The position numbers were made by a program, and so were the translations under genes. Shown here one piece after another: positions 21,771-33,347 of a DNA stretch of 64,000 bases. The notes under the pieces were generated by a model. It did no database searches and was not told the DNA's origin. It saw nothing but the letters and a program-made list of their open reading frames with translations. The stretch's first letter is position 1. The number at the start of each line of letters is the position of its first letter. Source of the DNA: Pseudozyma flocculosa PF-1 (Eukaryota; Basidiomycota; Ustilaginomycetes; Ustilaginales; Ustilaginaceae); assembly GCF_000417875.1 (NCBI RefSeq), contig NW_006920891.1, positions 475,166 through 539,165 on the forward strand, written 5' to 3'.

Positions 21771-24700
21771 TTAGGCCTCGTCAACGACCAGCCCAACGCG
21801 CGCCTTCCATAGCTCTTCCTTGAGCCGGGTGATCTCGGTCCACATCTTGTCCTCCCAGTCCACGGCGTCGTCACCGCCCAACAGCAGCGTCGTCCTGGGC
21901 GGCGGCGCAGCTGACGCCGTCGCCGCTGCTGCCGATGTGGGTGCCGTCGCAGGCACAGCGCCGGCGGAGCTCGTCTCGGGCGTCGTCGTACTGGTGGCTT
22001 GGGGCCGAGGCACCCGACGAGGTGGCAGGGTGGGGGCAGCCGCCAGTGCCGTGGGTGCGGGAGAGCTGGCACCTGAACCTCTGGCCGCAGATCGCCGCGG
22101 CACCGGCGGTGGAACAACGGGCTTGTCGCCCATCGCATCTTCATCCGACTTGCCGTCGGTGCCATTGGCGGGTGCGGCGGTGCCATCCTCGGACGCCGCG
22201 TCCTTCGATTCGGCGGTGGCTTCGCCAGCCTCCGTCGTGGTCGTCGGACCGTCCCGCGTGTCGTCCGATGCTTCTTTGAGGTCGGCCGTCGAGCGTGCAA
22301 GTGGCGTCTCCGTCTCGTCTTCGTCTGCGTCGCCATCTTCCTTGCCCTTTCCTGCGCCCTCGTCCTGGACCTGGTCCTGGTCCTCGTCCTGGTCCCCTTT
22401 CGCAGCCTCCGTCGCGGCCTCCTCACCTTTGGCCCCCTCCTCGGTTTCGGTTCGGCTGACTTCCGCGGCTGGCGAATCGTCCGAGATATCCTCCGCTTTC
22501 GCCTTTGGCGACGAGACCGCATCGGCGAAGCCGTCCTCCTCATCCGATTTGACGTCATCGGCCGATGTGGCCGGGGCCGGCAACGCATTGGCCTGCCCCT
22601 CATCGGAGCCTTCTCTGCTGGACTCTTCTGGCTCTGCTTGCTCCTGTAGAGTCGCCGCCGAGTCCTTGGGCGCATCGTCCGTCGACACATCCGGCACCTG
22701 GTTGAGCCCTTCCGAGGTCATGTCGCTCTTCCCCGTGGTCCCTGCCGATTCCGCATCGGGCCCTGTGGCGATTTCGGCGCCAGCTGCGGGATCTTTCGCT
22801 GCAGCGTCGGCCGATGCTCGAGACGCCGTCAAGTCGACTCCGTCTGCTGCGGGCGCTGTCTGGTCGCCGGGCACCTTGGCCGGCGCCGCCTTGGACACCG
22901 TGGCCTTTTCTGCAACGACGCTGGCCTCCTCGGTCGCAAACTTGCCCTCGAGGACGACGGACCTCTCCATTGTCCGAATGAAGCCCCAAAACTGGCAAGC
23001 TGCGCGAAGCCTGGCCAGACAGTGGTGTGGACACAGCAGGTAGCGGGTGGTGGCTCCCTCCTGGATGCGGAAGATGTGCGTCGGCACCGGTAGGGTGGTG
23101 TCCATCGGCGATGGCTGCGGGTGTTGCAAGGCGAGGAGGGGACGGAGATCAATGACATGTCAGCAACAATGTCGCAGTTCTGCCGGCAAGAGAGAAGAGA
23201 CTTCGCGGCCAGATGAACTCACCTGCAGAAGCGAACCTGAAGCCTCATCGCCGTTGGGAGGCAGGGCGCTGCTCTGACCCACCGGCGACTCGGGCTCGAG
23301 CGTGGCGGATCCGGTGCTGGCGGATTTCGTCGTTCCGCCAGACCGTCGGAAGGAGCTAAAGAGGCTGGGCCGGGAGCTCTTGGTGCTGAGCGTGCCGCTC
23401 GATTCACGGCTGTTGCCCGTACCCGTCACCTCGCGAAGCGAGTTGGCGGCCGAGCTCGCCCAGCTGGTGGTTGCCGTCGCGATGCTGCTGGGCACTAGCG
23501 ACTTTTGAGCGCTCTGGTCCGAGGTCGCGTTCCCGGACGTGTTGCCGCCAGGCAGCGGTACATTGACGATCGGGATACCGCAGAGCGCGCACGCTGCCGG
23601 CGGAAGGTGGAGATGCTCGCGCCGAAGGGCATCCTCGTCCGGCGGCTTGCCTCCGGGGAAGATGGGCTCGATCACCAGGTTGCCCTCGAGGACCGCCGTG
23701 TTGGCCTGGCGCCTTGTCAGCCAGTTGAGGCCCGGTGCAAAGTCCAGCCGCAGGCATGGGTCGACGTCTTCCTCCTGCGCACGCTTGATAAAGGGCAGCG
23801 AGAGCTGCGAGGGCAGGTAGACCATGTTCTCGACCGTCGAGGGAAGCTGCGGGTAGTCGCGATGCCGACTGAGGCCAGCCGCAGCAAAGGGCGACCCAGA
23901 GTTGGACGAGTTGCTGTAGCCCTGGCTGTAGGCCGTGACGCCGGTGAAGGTGGCCATCGACGTGTGCAAGGCGCCCGCCTGGCTGGGCGCGGGGGACGAC
24001 GGTGTCCTGGGCGATCCCTGGACTGGGCTGGTGAGGCTGTCGCTGGCGCCGGCACTGGGCAGGGGGTAGTTGTAGAACGGCGAGAGCTGCTTGCGGAGCC
24101 TGCGTAGGTGGGCGACGAACGCGCGGAACTCCTGGTACGGCACGATGTTGACCAGCACGCGGGCCTCGCACGAGAGGGGCGTGCCCAGGACCACATGGGT
24201 GGCGGCGCGTGACGTCCTCTGGGAGGCGGAGCGAGCCAGGGCAGAGACGTTGAGGCGGTGGAAGCTGGCGGCGTCGCCGCTGTCCTTGGAGACGATCGAG
24301 AGAGCGTCGTCGGCGGTCTTTTCCGCGCGAAGGCCCTGCTTTTCGACCTGCCTCTGCAGGTCGGCGAGCACCCTTTGCTGGTCGAGCATGATGCCTTCGG
24401 TGTCCTTGAGTCTCTCCTCCATCTGGCGGCTCTTTTCCTCTGCACGGGCGCGGGCGAGGCGCTCCACGGCGACCATCTTGTTGGCCTCGTTGAAGAGGCT
24501 GGAGCTGAGCTCGTCGAGCTCGGACTCGATGCGCTGCTTGTCGCTCTCGGCCTTGCCTCTCTGGGCCGTCTCCTCTATGACGCGGTCCATCATCCTCTGC
24601 ATCTCGGAGCTGACGTGGGCCTTTTCCACCAAGAGGCCCGTGTTGAGCGCGGCGAGGTGCTCCTGGCGCTCCTTTTCGAGCTCGGCGATCTTGGCCGACA

Positions 24701-25193
24701 TGGCCTTGACGCGCTCCTGGGAGTCGGAGAGGTCGTCTTCGAGGTCGGAGATGCGCTCAAACGACTTGACGAGCTTCCCGTTGAGGCCGGTGACTTGGTT
24801 GGTGAGGTCCTTGACCTGCTCCTCGAGCTGCCGCACCGTCGCGCTCGGGTCCGGTGCAGGGGCGGCAGCGTCGTGGAAGGCGGCCTGTCTGGGGGTCTGG
24901 AGGGCGGTGGGGAAGGCTGCGGCGTTGTTCGTGTCGAGCTCGGGCGTCTTTGGCAGCTGGAGCGGGCCATGATCTCTGTCAATGTCGTTGGAGAAGATGG
25001 CCGATGCGGTCGAGGTGCGCTTCGACGATGGTCCTGCGGGCTCGGACTCGGAGTCGTTGCCCAGCACGCCGTCGGGGTCGGCCTCGTCTGCGAGGATGGA
25101 GTCCGGGTCCATCCTGGTGAGCTGGGACTGTGGGATGTCTGGCGGATCGAGGCTGGCGGCCGAGGCGCGGTCGGCCTGCCTGTCGTCCGACAT
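21771..25193 (-). CDS. SEC2: Sec2-type Rab guanine-nucleotide exchange factor
   Basis: Expected to load GTP on the secretory Rab (Sec4/Rab8 class) on post-Golgi vesicles and drive polarised exocytosis. Two exons, 25193-23223 and 23114-21771, join in phase for about 1104 residues. Residues of about 115-320 form a long coiled coil. It includes the Sec2 signature (DELSSSLFNEANKMVA), the part that forms the catalytic helix dimer in the yeast protein. A second conserved block (HVVLGTPLSCEARVLVNIVPYQEF to LPFIKRAQEEDVDPCLRLDF, then CALCGIP) continues across the intron into IFRIQEG..RYLLCPHHCLARLRAACQFWGFIR, matching the C-terminal module of fungal Sec2 proteins. The last 380 residues are acidic Ala/Ser/Asp repeats ending in a short helical segment (WTEITRLKEELWKARVG). 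Confidence 0.9.
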
Positions 25194-27065
25194 GGTGGTC
25201 CGAGGTTGCGCGTTGCGCCTGGGCTACACGCCGGCCTCAGAGCCCTGCAGACTCAGTTTGCGTGCCACGGACCGCCGACCTCGAGACGCCGCTGGAATGG
25301 GCTGGGGTGCAGCGCGAGGAGCAGAATCGGCAGGCGTTGACGAGAGGAGCAGCAAAGGCCAGCAGCACGCCCGAGTGGCAGGAAAGGGTAGTTGGCGGTG
25401 TTGGTGGCCGTGGTGGAGCTGGTGGTGGTTGCAGCGATGGCGATGGCAGCGGCGGTGGTGTTGATGGTGGTGGTGGTGGTGGTGGTGGTGGTGGTGGTGG
25501 TGGTGGTGGTGGTGTTGGTGGCGATGGTACGGTGATGATGACCGCCGCTTGGTTCGGGTAGAGAAGCAGCGGCTGAGTGGGTCTGTCCGGTCGGTCGGTC
25601 GTTCGGTCGGTCAGTCAGTTGGGCGAGCGGTCAAGCAGGTTGTTGGCTTTTCTTCGCAGTGGGGGGCCGAGCGGCGGCGGCGGCGGCGGCGGCGGCTGGA
25701 GAGGGGTCCCGCACAAACCCACGCATGCTGGCAGCCTCACCTCACCCTCTTGGCCCCGGGTGTCGGTTGGCGAGGATCCGCTCTGCCTCTGCCCAGGCCC
25801 AGGCCCCAATCCAACGATAGAAAGCAGGCTAGGAGCCAACCCACACAGGGCGCAAGCGGTGTCAAGGCTGAGCAGCCGCGATGTCGAGCAGGCGCGGATG
25901 GCCACCTGCCAGGCTGCTAGGTACAGTACCGAACTACCTACCTGCCAGACGGGAATAGATGGCTGGCTGGTGCGTGGACGGCTCTTGCCCTTGACGCGGC
26001 TGCTGGCCCTGGCCCCTGGCCCTGGACCTCGACTGGCCTCTGGACTCGATCTGGGCAGCAGGCCTGACGAGAGAGACAAGGGGGAAAATCCAACGAAGCG
26101 AGCCCGTGCGCAACTCGCCGGGGCCAAAGGCACCCATGCATCGCCGTTCTTCCCGAGCCACAGAGAGGGCGAGAGAGAGAGGGCGCGAGAGAGAGAGAGA
26201 GAAAGAGAGGCGGCAGCAGGGGCCACCCAAGCCTTGCCTGGCCTAAGCCAGCATGATGGCAACCAGGCGGGCAGCTCGCTGCAAGCCGACCAGCCAGCTC
26301 CGCCCCGCCCCGCCTATCCACCCAGCGTGGCCAACCAACCGTCCTGCCTCGGACACGGTTGGCTGCTGGCAGGCCAGGCGGGCCAGGCAGAGCCAGGCCC
26401 CTCAGGCCAAAGCGGGCAACCAGCGGCCAGGCCGACGCGCAGCCAGCCAGCAGGTGTTGGATTCAGCCAGCAGGCAGCCAAGGCTAGCGCACCGCTGGTT
26501 ACACCCGCAAACGCACCCGCACCGGCACGCGGGCCCCGTGGCTCGCTCTCCCCCGCCCTGGCCTGGCCTGGCCTGGCCTCCTTGGCTGCCTGCACCCGCC
26601 CTCGTGTACCAGCAGCATCCTAGCCTCGGCATCACCTTCCCACCCTCTCCTGTCCGTCCACCCGCGCCATCTCTCTCCCTCTTTGGCTCGCCCACCGACC
26701 GAGCTTCGCCCCCGCCCTACCACACCATCGTCTCGCATCGTCGTGACACCACCTTCGACGCTGCCTTTGGGCCCTCCTTTCGCAACCTCGGCACTCGTTT
26801 CGCTTTTCCTGCGGCCCATCCCCGCCTTTGCATCGTCCCTCGCCCGCCTCTAGCGCAGCGAGGTCCATTTCCCAAGACTCTCGCTCTCCCAGTCGCATCT
26901 ACCCACGCCCAGGAACAACCCGCATCGCCCGCCTCCCTCGCCTCGACACCTCCCGGCTCGTACAAGTCGCGCTCACAAACACATTGATCAGCCTGCCGCC
27001 AGCCTGTTTCTTATCCACACTACGTTGCCCATCTTCCGCCTCGTTTGCTCAAGCAGTCACCCAGC
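25194..27065. promoter_or_regulatory. Divergent intergenic region with microsatellites
   Basis: 1.9 kb between SEC2 (-) and the gene at 27066 (+). It contains a long GGT/TGG run (about 25464-25514), a GGC run near 25670-25695, GA-rich tracts (about 26165-26210), and a CCAGGC/GCCTGG-rich block (about 26220-26620). A C/T-rich leader precedes 27066. No gene supported. Confidence 0.5.
25464..25514 (+). repeat. GGT trinucleotide microsatellite
   Basis: About 17 near-perfect copies of TGG/GGT in the SEC2 upstream region, flanked by imperfect copies on both sides (GGC, GTT, GAT variants). Non-coding. Confidence 0.9.
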
Positions 27066-29418
27066 ATGTGAGTCTTTTTCATCCTCGCCGTGGTCATCGA
27101 GTCGGCGCGCTCGGGGCGGTCTCGAAGCGAGCGTTCATACAGACCGGGCTCACCCCTGTCCTCCCCCTCGCCGAACGCGTCCTCACTCCAGGTCGGGCGA
27201 TCGTCCGCCTCCGATGGCCAAGTCGGGCGCCACCCTGTCCGAGAGGATTGCCGCCCTCCAGAGAAAGACGTCAAACCCAGTCCCGTCTCGTTCGGGCGGA
27301 CTGTCGCCAGGATCCTCGCACGGCTCCTCGTCTGGTCGCCTCAGCCCTGGAGACAGCCCCTCTCGCATGGGCAGCAACGGCTCGTCGAATGCCGTCCGCG
27401 ACAGGATCGCAAAGTTCCAGGGCAACGACGAGCGGCCACTAGTCCCGCGTAGCTCCTTTGGCGTCGGAGCGCCCAATCCAGAGCTCCTCGGAGGGGCGCG
27501 GAGAGGCTACCCCGGCTCAGCCTCCAAAGGATCCGGTGCTTGGGGCGAGGGAGTCCTGCGGCCCCAGATGACGGGCGGCGTGTGGCTCGGCGGAGGGTCG
27601 GGAGGCGGCTGGGGCGACCCGGCCACTGCGCCCATGAGGCCTCAGCTCACCGGCGGTGCCTTCCTCAACAGCGGAGGACGGATTCCAAGCTTTGGCTCCA
27701 GCTCCGGCAGGATGCAGAGGGGAGGTGAGTGTGCTGCAGCCTTCGCCCGCGTTCAACAGAGGTGATGGGGATGACCGACGTTGCTGTTGGATCACCCACT
27801 GACTCCCAAACACCACACACACCCCGCACGTCCCCTCGCCTTTCCCTTCCGCTTCCGCTCAGCGTCGTCCGATGCCATGCCAGGCTCCGGCCGCGATGCC
27901 TTTGCAGATCTCGATCCGGACATCGTCTTGACGGGAAGGAACAGGCCAGAGTCGGAAGAAGCGAAGCCCCTCGAGTCGGGCCTGCCATCGCACCAGCCCG
28001 TTTCGCCCACGGCAGAAGGCAAAGACGGACTCCCCCAGTTGCCAGATCCCCCCGCAACCGATATCGACCCCGCAAGGGCCAGGCAAGCTCGAGAGGGCCT
28101 CCCCGCCACCGATGGATCCTTCCCGACCGTATGTGCAGCCGGCGAGCTGGTCCGCAGCGGGTCAGGTCTAAGCCGCCACCAGGGACAACTGCTGACTTGC
28201 CCTCTTCTCTCTGCGTCGCCTCTTTACTGCGCCGATGTGGGCTTTTGGCTTCAGATTCCCGAGTTCCCGACGACGCCCTCGGCGGTGCCCGAAACGCCCA
28301 GGAAGTCGAGCAACGGCCAGCTCGGTGTGGCACATGGGACGCCGGACACGTCGATCGAAATCGGCGTGCATGGCCGGTCGCCCGAAGATGTTGAAAAGCT
28401 GCGGCGAAAGGCAAAGGATCTCGAGCTCGAGGAGAAGCCGCTCTCGGCCGACCCCGAGGAGCCCTGGGTGCTGCAGCCGAGCAGCCTCGGACCTGGCGGC
28501 GAGGTTCCGAAGCCCCTCGACCCCAGCGAGGTTGCGGCCGCCTCTTCGTCTACGCCTGGCGGCACGTCCGACACCGAACCGTGGGTTCAAGGCTACGGCA
28601 AGCCGGACGCCGAAGCCGACGCATTGGCAGCCTCTTCGGGTCCAGTCATTCCCGCCGATCCCAGGGCGCCCGGAGACCTTCCGCAGAGGGCGCAGGTTGA
28701 GCGGACGTCTTCCGGCAAGGTGGACCCCGCAGACCCCAACGCCCACAAGGTGATGGGCGCAGGGCTGCTCGTGCCGCACGACGAGGTGGCCGAGGCCAAG
28801 GCAGAGCAGTCGGGAGCGAGGGCTTCGCAGGACAACGGTCTGGCCGGCATCGGAGCTTCGATGATCAGCGGCAGCGGCAGCGGCAGCGCAGCGAGCAACG
28901 AAAACGGGGCATCCTTGGCGTCTGGCCCTGAGCGCCTGCCGAATCCGCCATCGGCCGACTCGAAGTCGACCGGCAACGGCAACGGCATCGGCAACGGCGC
29001 TGCGTCAACGTCTGTAGCGGCGGCGGACAGTAGCGCCTCGAATCTGGCTTCGCCGGCGTTTGGCAGCCCGACCAACGAGCGGCCGTCGACTCCAGGCACG
29101 CCGCAGAATGGCAGCATCACCGCCACCAACTCCGCCGCTGCGACACCCACCCAATCCTCGTTCACGGCCTCTCCGACGACGAGTCGGCTCCTCTCGCCCG
29201 CAGAGAGGGCAAGGCAGGCGGTGGCGGAAGCGAGGTCCAAGGGTAGCGCCAGCGGCGGCAATGGCACGGCCAGCAGCAGCAGCAGCAGCGGCAAGGGCTC
29301 GTCGCAGAGGCTGCGCAGGCCACCTCCCGGTACCGTCCTCTCGGCGGCCGACCTCGACGCCAGCGACGACGACTACGAGCCGGGCTGGGCCAGCGTCATT
29401 TCGTCGAGCCGCTCCTGA
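27066..29418 (+). CDS. Low-complexity protein of unknown function, split start codon
   Basis: Not recognised. Best model: AT at 27066-27067, intron 27068-27191 with GTGAGT donor and CCAG acceptor, then G completing ATG, exon to 27724, then 27863-28128 and 28255-29418. This adds seven residues before the next in-frame ATG at 27214, which is the conservative start with the intron lying in the 5' UTR. Phases close throughout (about 655 residues). The N-terminus has two related short helices (SERIAALQRK and RDRIAKFQGN), the second followed by PRSSFGVGAP. Two copies of a RPQ(M/L)TGG motif follow. The rest is Ser/Gly/Ala/Pro-rich with one helical patch (DVEKLRRKAKDLELEEK) and ends with an acidic Trp-containing segment (DASDDDYEPGWASVI). 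No membrane segment or signal peptide. Likely disordered and possibly cytoskeletal or scaffold-like, which is inference only. Confidence 0.75.
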
Positions 29419-29958
29419 GCCTGGCTTGGCCTACCGGATCACGGGCGCCGCGGGGACCTGCGCGCCGATGATCAAGGGAAATTTGCTGTTGCTAGCCGTC
29501 TGCGTGCGTCGACCAGCGCTGAGAAGCAGGTTCGAGTTGAGGTCGGTAGCGCTGCAATCTCATCGTCGCTTGACCTCGTCCTCCGACGCGCGCGGCCACA
29601 GGGCACACTGTCCACAGAATCGAGCGTCGGTCTGGATCGGATCGAGTTCGTATCGCATCGCATCGCATCGCGTCACATCGAATCGGATCGAGTAAGCATC
29701 GAGAGCTGAGTAGAGAGGAACAAGACCGCCGCATGGCCCCCATGGACCTCGCCTGAGTCGGGATCGAGGGCGTACCCGTCTGCCATCTGCCATCTGTGTG
29801 TGTGAGCGTGTGTGTGTGTGTGTGTGTGTGCGCGCGCCATCGAGCGCGGTATTCCATCCTCGAAACCCCATCCCTTTTACGTCTGCACCCCACCGACTCG
29901 CTGCTGAAACGGGAAAGGCCAAGGCGCCCGCCGCCCGTCTAGTCGCGCGACGACCTGC
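29419..29958. other. Convergent intergenic region with GT repeat
   Basis: 540 bases between two 3' ends. It holds repeated ATCGCATCGCATCG-type words near 29650-29690 and a GT dinucleotide run at about 29808-29830. No gene seen. Confidence 0.55.
29808..29830 (+). repeat. GT dinucleotide microsatellite
   Basis: About 11 GT units followed by GCGCGC, in the 3' flank shared by two convergent genes. Confidence 0.9.
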
Positions 29959-32057
29959 CTAGAGCTTGCTCGTGAGGTCCTGAACGTCGAAACCCTCGTA
30001 GGCGATCGAATAGACGGCACGGAAGAGCGGGTACTCGTCCACCTTGCCCCTCGCCTTGAGGAACTCGTGCACCTCCCTGGCCGTCTCGGTGCCCTGGAGC
30101 TTTTGGCCATTGAGCAGCTCCTTTTCCAGCTGGTCAAATGGCTTACCCGTCTTGACAAAGGCCTCGGCGCACTTTCGGTTGCGTCCTCCCATGCCTGGCG
30201 GGAGAGTCGAAGGTGAAGAGAAAAAGGCAGAATGGGGAAAGTCAGAGGCTGGGCTTGACTCGCAGTACGGGGCGAGTCGGTTTCAGCGCGCCGGTACGAA
30301 CAGGTCGTGATGAGATCCGCGATGCCGGCGCTCGTCTCGGTAAACGTCTCGGGCTTGACTCCTTTGAAGAACTCTTCGCTGAACCGCTTCATCTCCATCA
30401 AGCCGATCCGCATGACCGCAGCTAAGGGCGGTACCGGGAGGAGAAGAGGTTAATCACGCACGACGTCAGCGACTGCTGAGGTCTCGACGGAACGGCTACG
30501 GGCAACGCCGGCGCAGTTTGGCCCGCTGGCTGCCGGTGACTCTCACCTTTCGCGTTGTCTCCCCACCCCAGGCCATCGGTGAAGCCGGCAGCAATGGCGA
30601 CGACGTTCTTGAGAGCTCCGCACAGGCTGACGCCCGCCACATCCTCGATCATGCCGACCTTGAAGGTTTTCGTGTCGAAAAGGCGGAAGAAGAGCTCGGC
30701 GGACTCGCGGCCACGCTCGCCCTCTCGGTGTCCGATCGTCGTCTCGGAAAACTTGTCCTGGGCCACTGTGGTTCCAAGTCGGGCGCAGCAGGGCAAAGTG
30801 AGACGGGTTTCCGAGGTGAACGGTGTCAGGTCAGATCCCATCGCGGCCCGCCTACTCTGAACGCCGGCCGCTCACCTTCGTTGGCGATGTTTGCTCCGCT
30901 AAGCGCCGAGCAGTCGACGCCGAGCGCCTCTTCGATGACGTCCGCAAAGATGCGGATGTCGCCGTCCCGCACATCGACGCCCTTGATCATCGAGATGGCG
31001 CGCGCCGACGGATCAACCTTGCCCTTGAGTTCTTTGCATACCGAGCCGATGAACTGGCAGAGGGCACAGAAAGGCAGCGGCGCCAGTTCCAGCCAACAAG
31101 GTTAGCGATCGCCTTTCCCCCCTTCGTGCCGTGCAGGAGGCTCAGGGCGGCTTGGGCTCACCTGGTGCGGCAGGACAAAGACGAGCAGATGCGCTCCTTG
31201 CGCCGCCTCGGTCGCCGATGGCACGGCTCGGACGTGGGCGGGCAGCTTGACGCCAGGCAGGTACTTTGGGTTCTCGTGCTCCTCGTTGATGATCTGCGTC
31301 AGCTTCTTGCCCTTGATCTGCGGTCGATGCGTCAATACGGACGGTAGTGTGAGGACCTGCTCAGCCCCGTTTTCTGCCGTACCCTTGAGCCTGCATCGGT
31401 GCGCGGATCGTCGCTGCTGCTAGCACTCACCTCCTCCTCGTAGACGTACATCAGGACGTCCTTTTCAAAGACGTCCGAATGCCTCTCTGTGTTGATTCCG
31501 GCGATCCTTGCGATTGCGCTTCCCCAGTTTCCGGATCCGATGATGGCGACCTTGAGCTTTTTGGCTGCCGACGGCGACGACGCTGGCGCTGAAGAGCTCG
31601 ACATGTTGCTGAGCGCGTCGAGAAAGAAGCTGGAGATGGCGCTGTTCTTGGTTTGCGGGTCGGATGCCGGCGTGGAGCTTGACGGGCCAACGGTAGCAGC
31701 TGAGGCCAAGTAGCGAGCGGCGATGGACCAGGGAGCGGATCTAGCGGCTGAGATAGCAGTTGGTCGGAGCGGGGTGCGCTTGGTCCAACGAACCGACGAG
31801 CAGGGTGGGGGGCGCGGCACGAAGCTGCTGGTACGAGTGATTGCGAGACTGCAAAGGAAGTCGCAACGGGGTTTGAGATGGATCGAAGCGCTTCGGGTCG
31901 GACGCAGCAAGGCGGCGGCAGCAGCAGCAGCAGCAGAGGGGAGGGTTGCAAAGATGGACCGTGCGGCGGCGGGAGAAGGAGAAGAAGACGAAGAGCCAAG
32001 GGGGCAACGGTAGGCGGAGGCAGCAAGCGTGGCGGCGGTGCGGATGTCGATAGGCAT
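29959..32057 (-). CDS. GPD1: NAD-dependent glycerol-3-phosphate dehydrogenase, with mitochondrial-like extension and SKL end
   Basis: Reduces dihydroxyacetone phosphate to glycerol-3-phosphate with NADH, for glycerol synthesis, lipid backbones and redox shuttling. Minus-strand exons: 32057-31431, 31317-31162, 31053-30876, 30765-30547, 30421-30302, 30194-29959. All phases close (511 residues). The fifth donor is the less common GTTCGT, needed to give ITTCMGGRNRK. Signatures: nucleotide fold [16 protein letters not shown], then [32 protein letters not shown] and [11 protein letters not shown]. The conserved enzyme starts near an internal ATG at 31604. The 151 residues before it are rich in Arg, Ser and Ala with almost no acidic residues, like a mitochondrial presequence. 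The last three residues are SKL, a canonical peroxisomal PTS1. Initiation at either ATG could give differently targeted forms. Confidence 0.93.
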
Positions 32058-32676
32058 CAAAAGGGGGGGGAGGGTTAGGAGGCAAAGGGGTACGGAGCAG
32101 ACGCCGGGGAGACAAGAGGATGGTTATATGGCGATGGGGTCCGGGGGGGCGAGGAGGTGGTTGAGTGGCTTGCTTGTCTGGCCAATCGTGTAGGCACAAC
32201 TTCAAGAATCCAGCCCGGCCACGCTCGGGACGGGTGGAGTGAGAGTCAGGCCGCGCTGTCTGCCTGCTGCTGCCCCAAGCCCGCCTGCCCGCCTGCCAAC
32301 CCTTTTTTTGGTGGATTTTTTTTGGGTGTTGGGCTGGGCGTTGGTTGGGCCCTGCTTTGGCGTGGCCACCTGCCCCCACGCGCCCAGCCCAGCTTTCTGC
32401 GGGCATCGAGAGCGAGGTAGTTGGTGGTGCAGGCAGGCTGGGCCAGGGCCGGGTCATGCCGAATTTCGCCGCCACCTACAGTAGCCTCTTGGGCACATCC
32501 CCGTCCCTGGCTGGCAGGTTCCGGCGGGGCGCTCTCTGGCTGCATCCGCGCTGCGGGCTGGCTGTCCCTCGGACGCTGGCGAGGCGCTGCAATGACGATC
32601 GCCGGGAGCACAGCAAAGCGAAACCCGGCTTCCTCTGGTCACCGGCCACGATGCAAAGACGAAAGCCAGCTGAAAG

Positions 32677-32712
<36 letters not shown>

Positions 32713-33347
32713 CGACGACGTTTCGTTTCGTTGGCTGGTCTGGCCTGGCCGAAAGCTGGCGCCGTATCAAGCAAGCAGGCGGGCGACGAGAGCAGTAGTC
32801 CAAGTCGACTCGAGGATCGGCCCGATGACGACCCGTCAGTTGGCCCGTGAAATGGGCCAGACGGGCCAGGTAGGGGTCAGTCAGGCCCCAGCTGGCCAGC
32901 AGCAAGCAGGCCAGGCCAGACGCTCCGGCAGAACTTCGAGTGGCCAGAGGCAGGCAGGCCTGTCACGTCCGACCCGTCTTCAGCCAGCCCGGCCAGGCCA
33001 GGCTGGCAGCCCTCTATGTCTCTCTCGGCCGGTCGAGCTGGCTTCACCTAGGCCAGCCAAGGCTGGCCTGGCCCTAGCTACCCCGCCCTTGCGACGCGCG
33101 CGCGACCCTGACTGCCTGACGAAAATTCCAGAGTGGGGGGGGGCAGGCGGCAAAGCCTCAGCAGCTGCATCCGCCTCCACCATCTCCATCTCCACCACCA
33201 CCACCACCACCACCACCTGCTCTCTCCCCTTCCGCCACAGCACCAGAGTGTGCGCGCCCTCAGAGCGCTTCTCGCCAAGGCGAGCACTTCAACACCTCCC
33301 AAGACAGCAAACATCCCCCACACGCGGAGCACGCTGCAACACAAGCC
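32058..33347. promoter_or_regulatory. Divergent GPD1/BYE1 promoter region with CA repeat and CCAGGC tract
   Basis: 1.3 kb between divergent genes. It includes an AC run (about 32679-32710), a CCAGGC/GGCCAG-rich block (about 32860-33080), and CCA triplets (about 33193-33217) in the BYE1 leader. Open frames across the region (for example 32345-33631 +) are compositional. Confidence 0.5.
32679..32710 (+). repeat. AC dinucleotide microsatellite
   Basis: About 16 uninterrupted AC units followed by a short CGA run, in the GPD1/BYE1 intergenic region. Confidence 0.9.
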
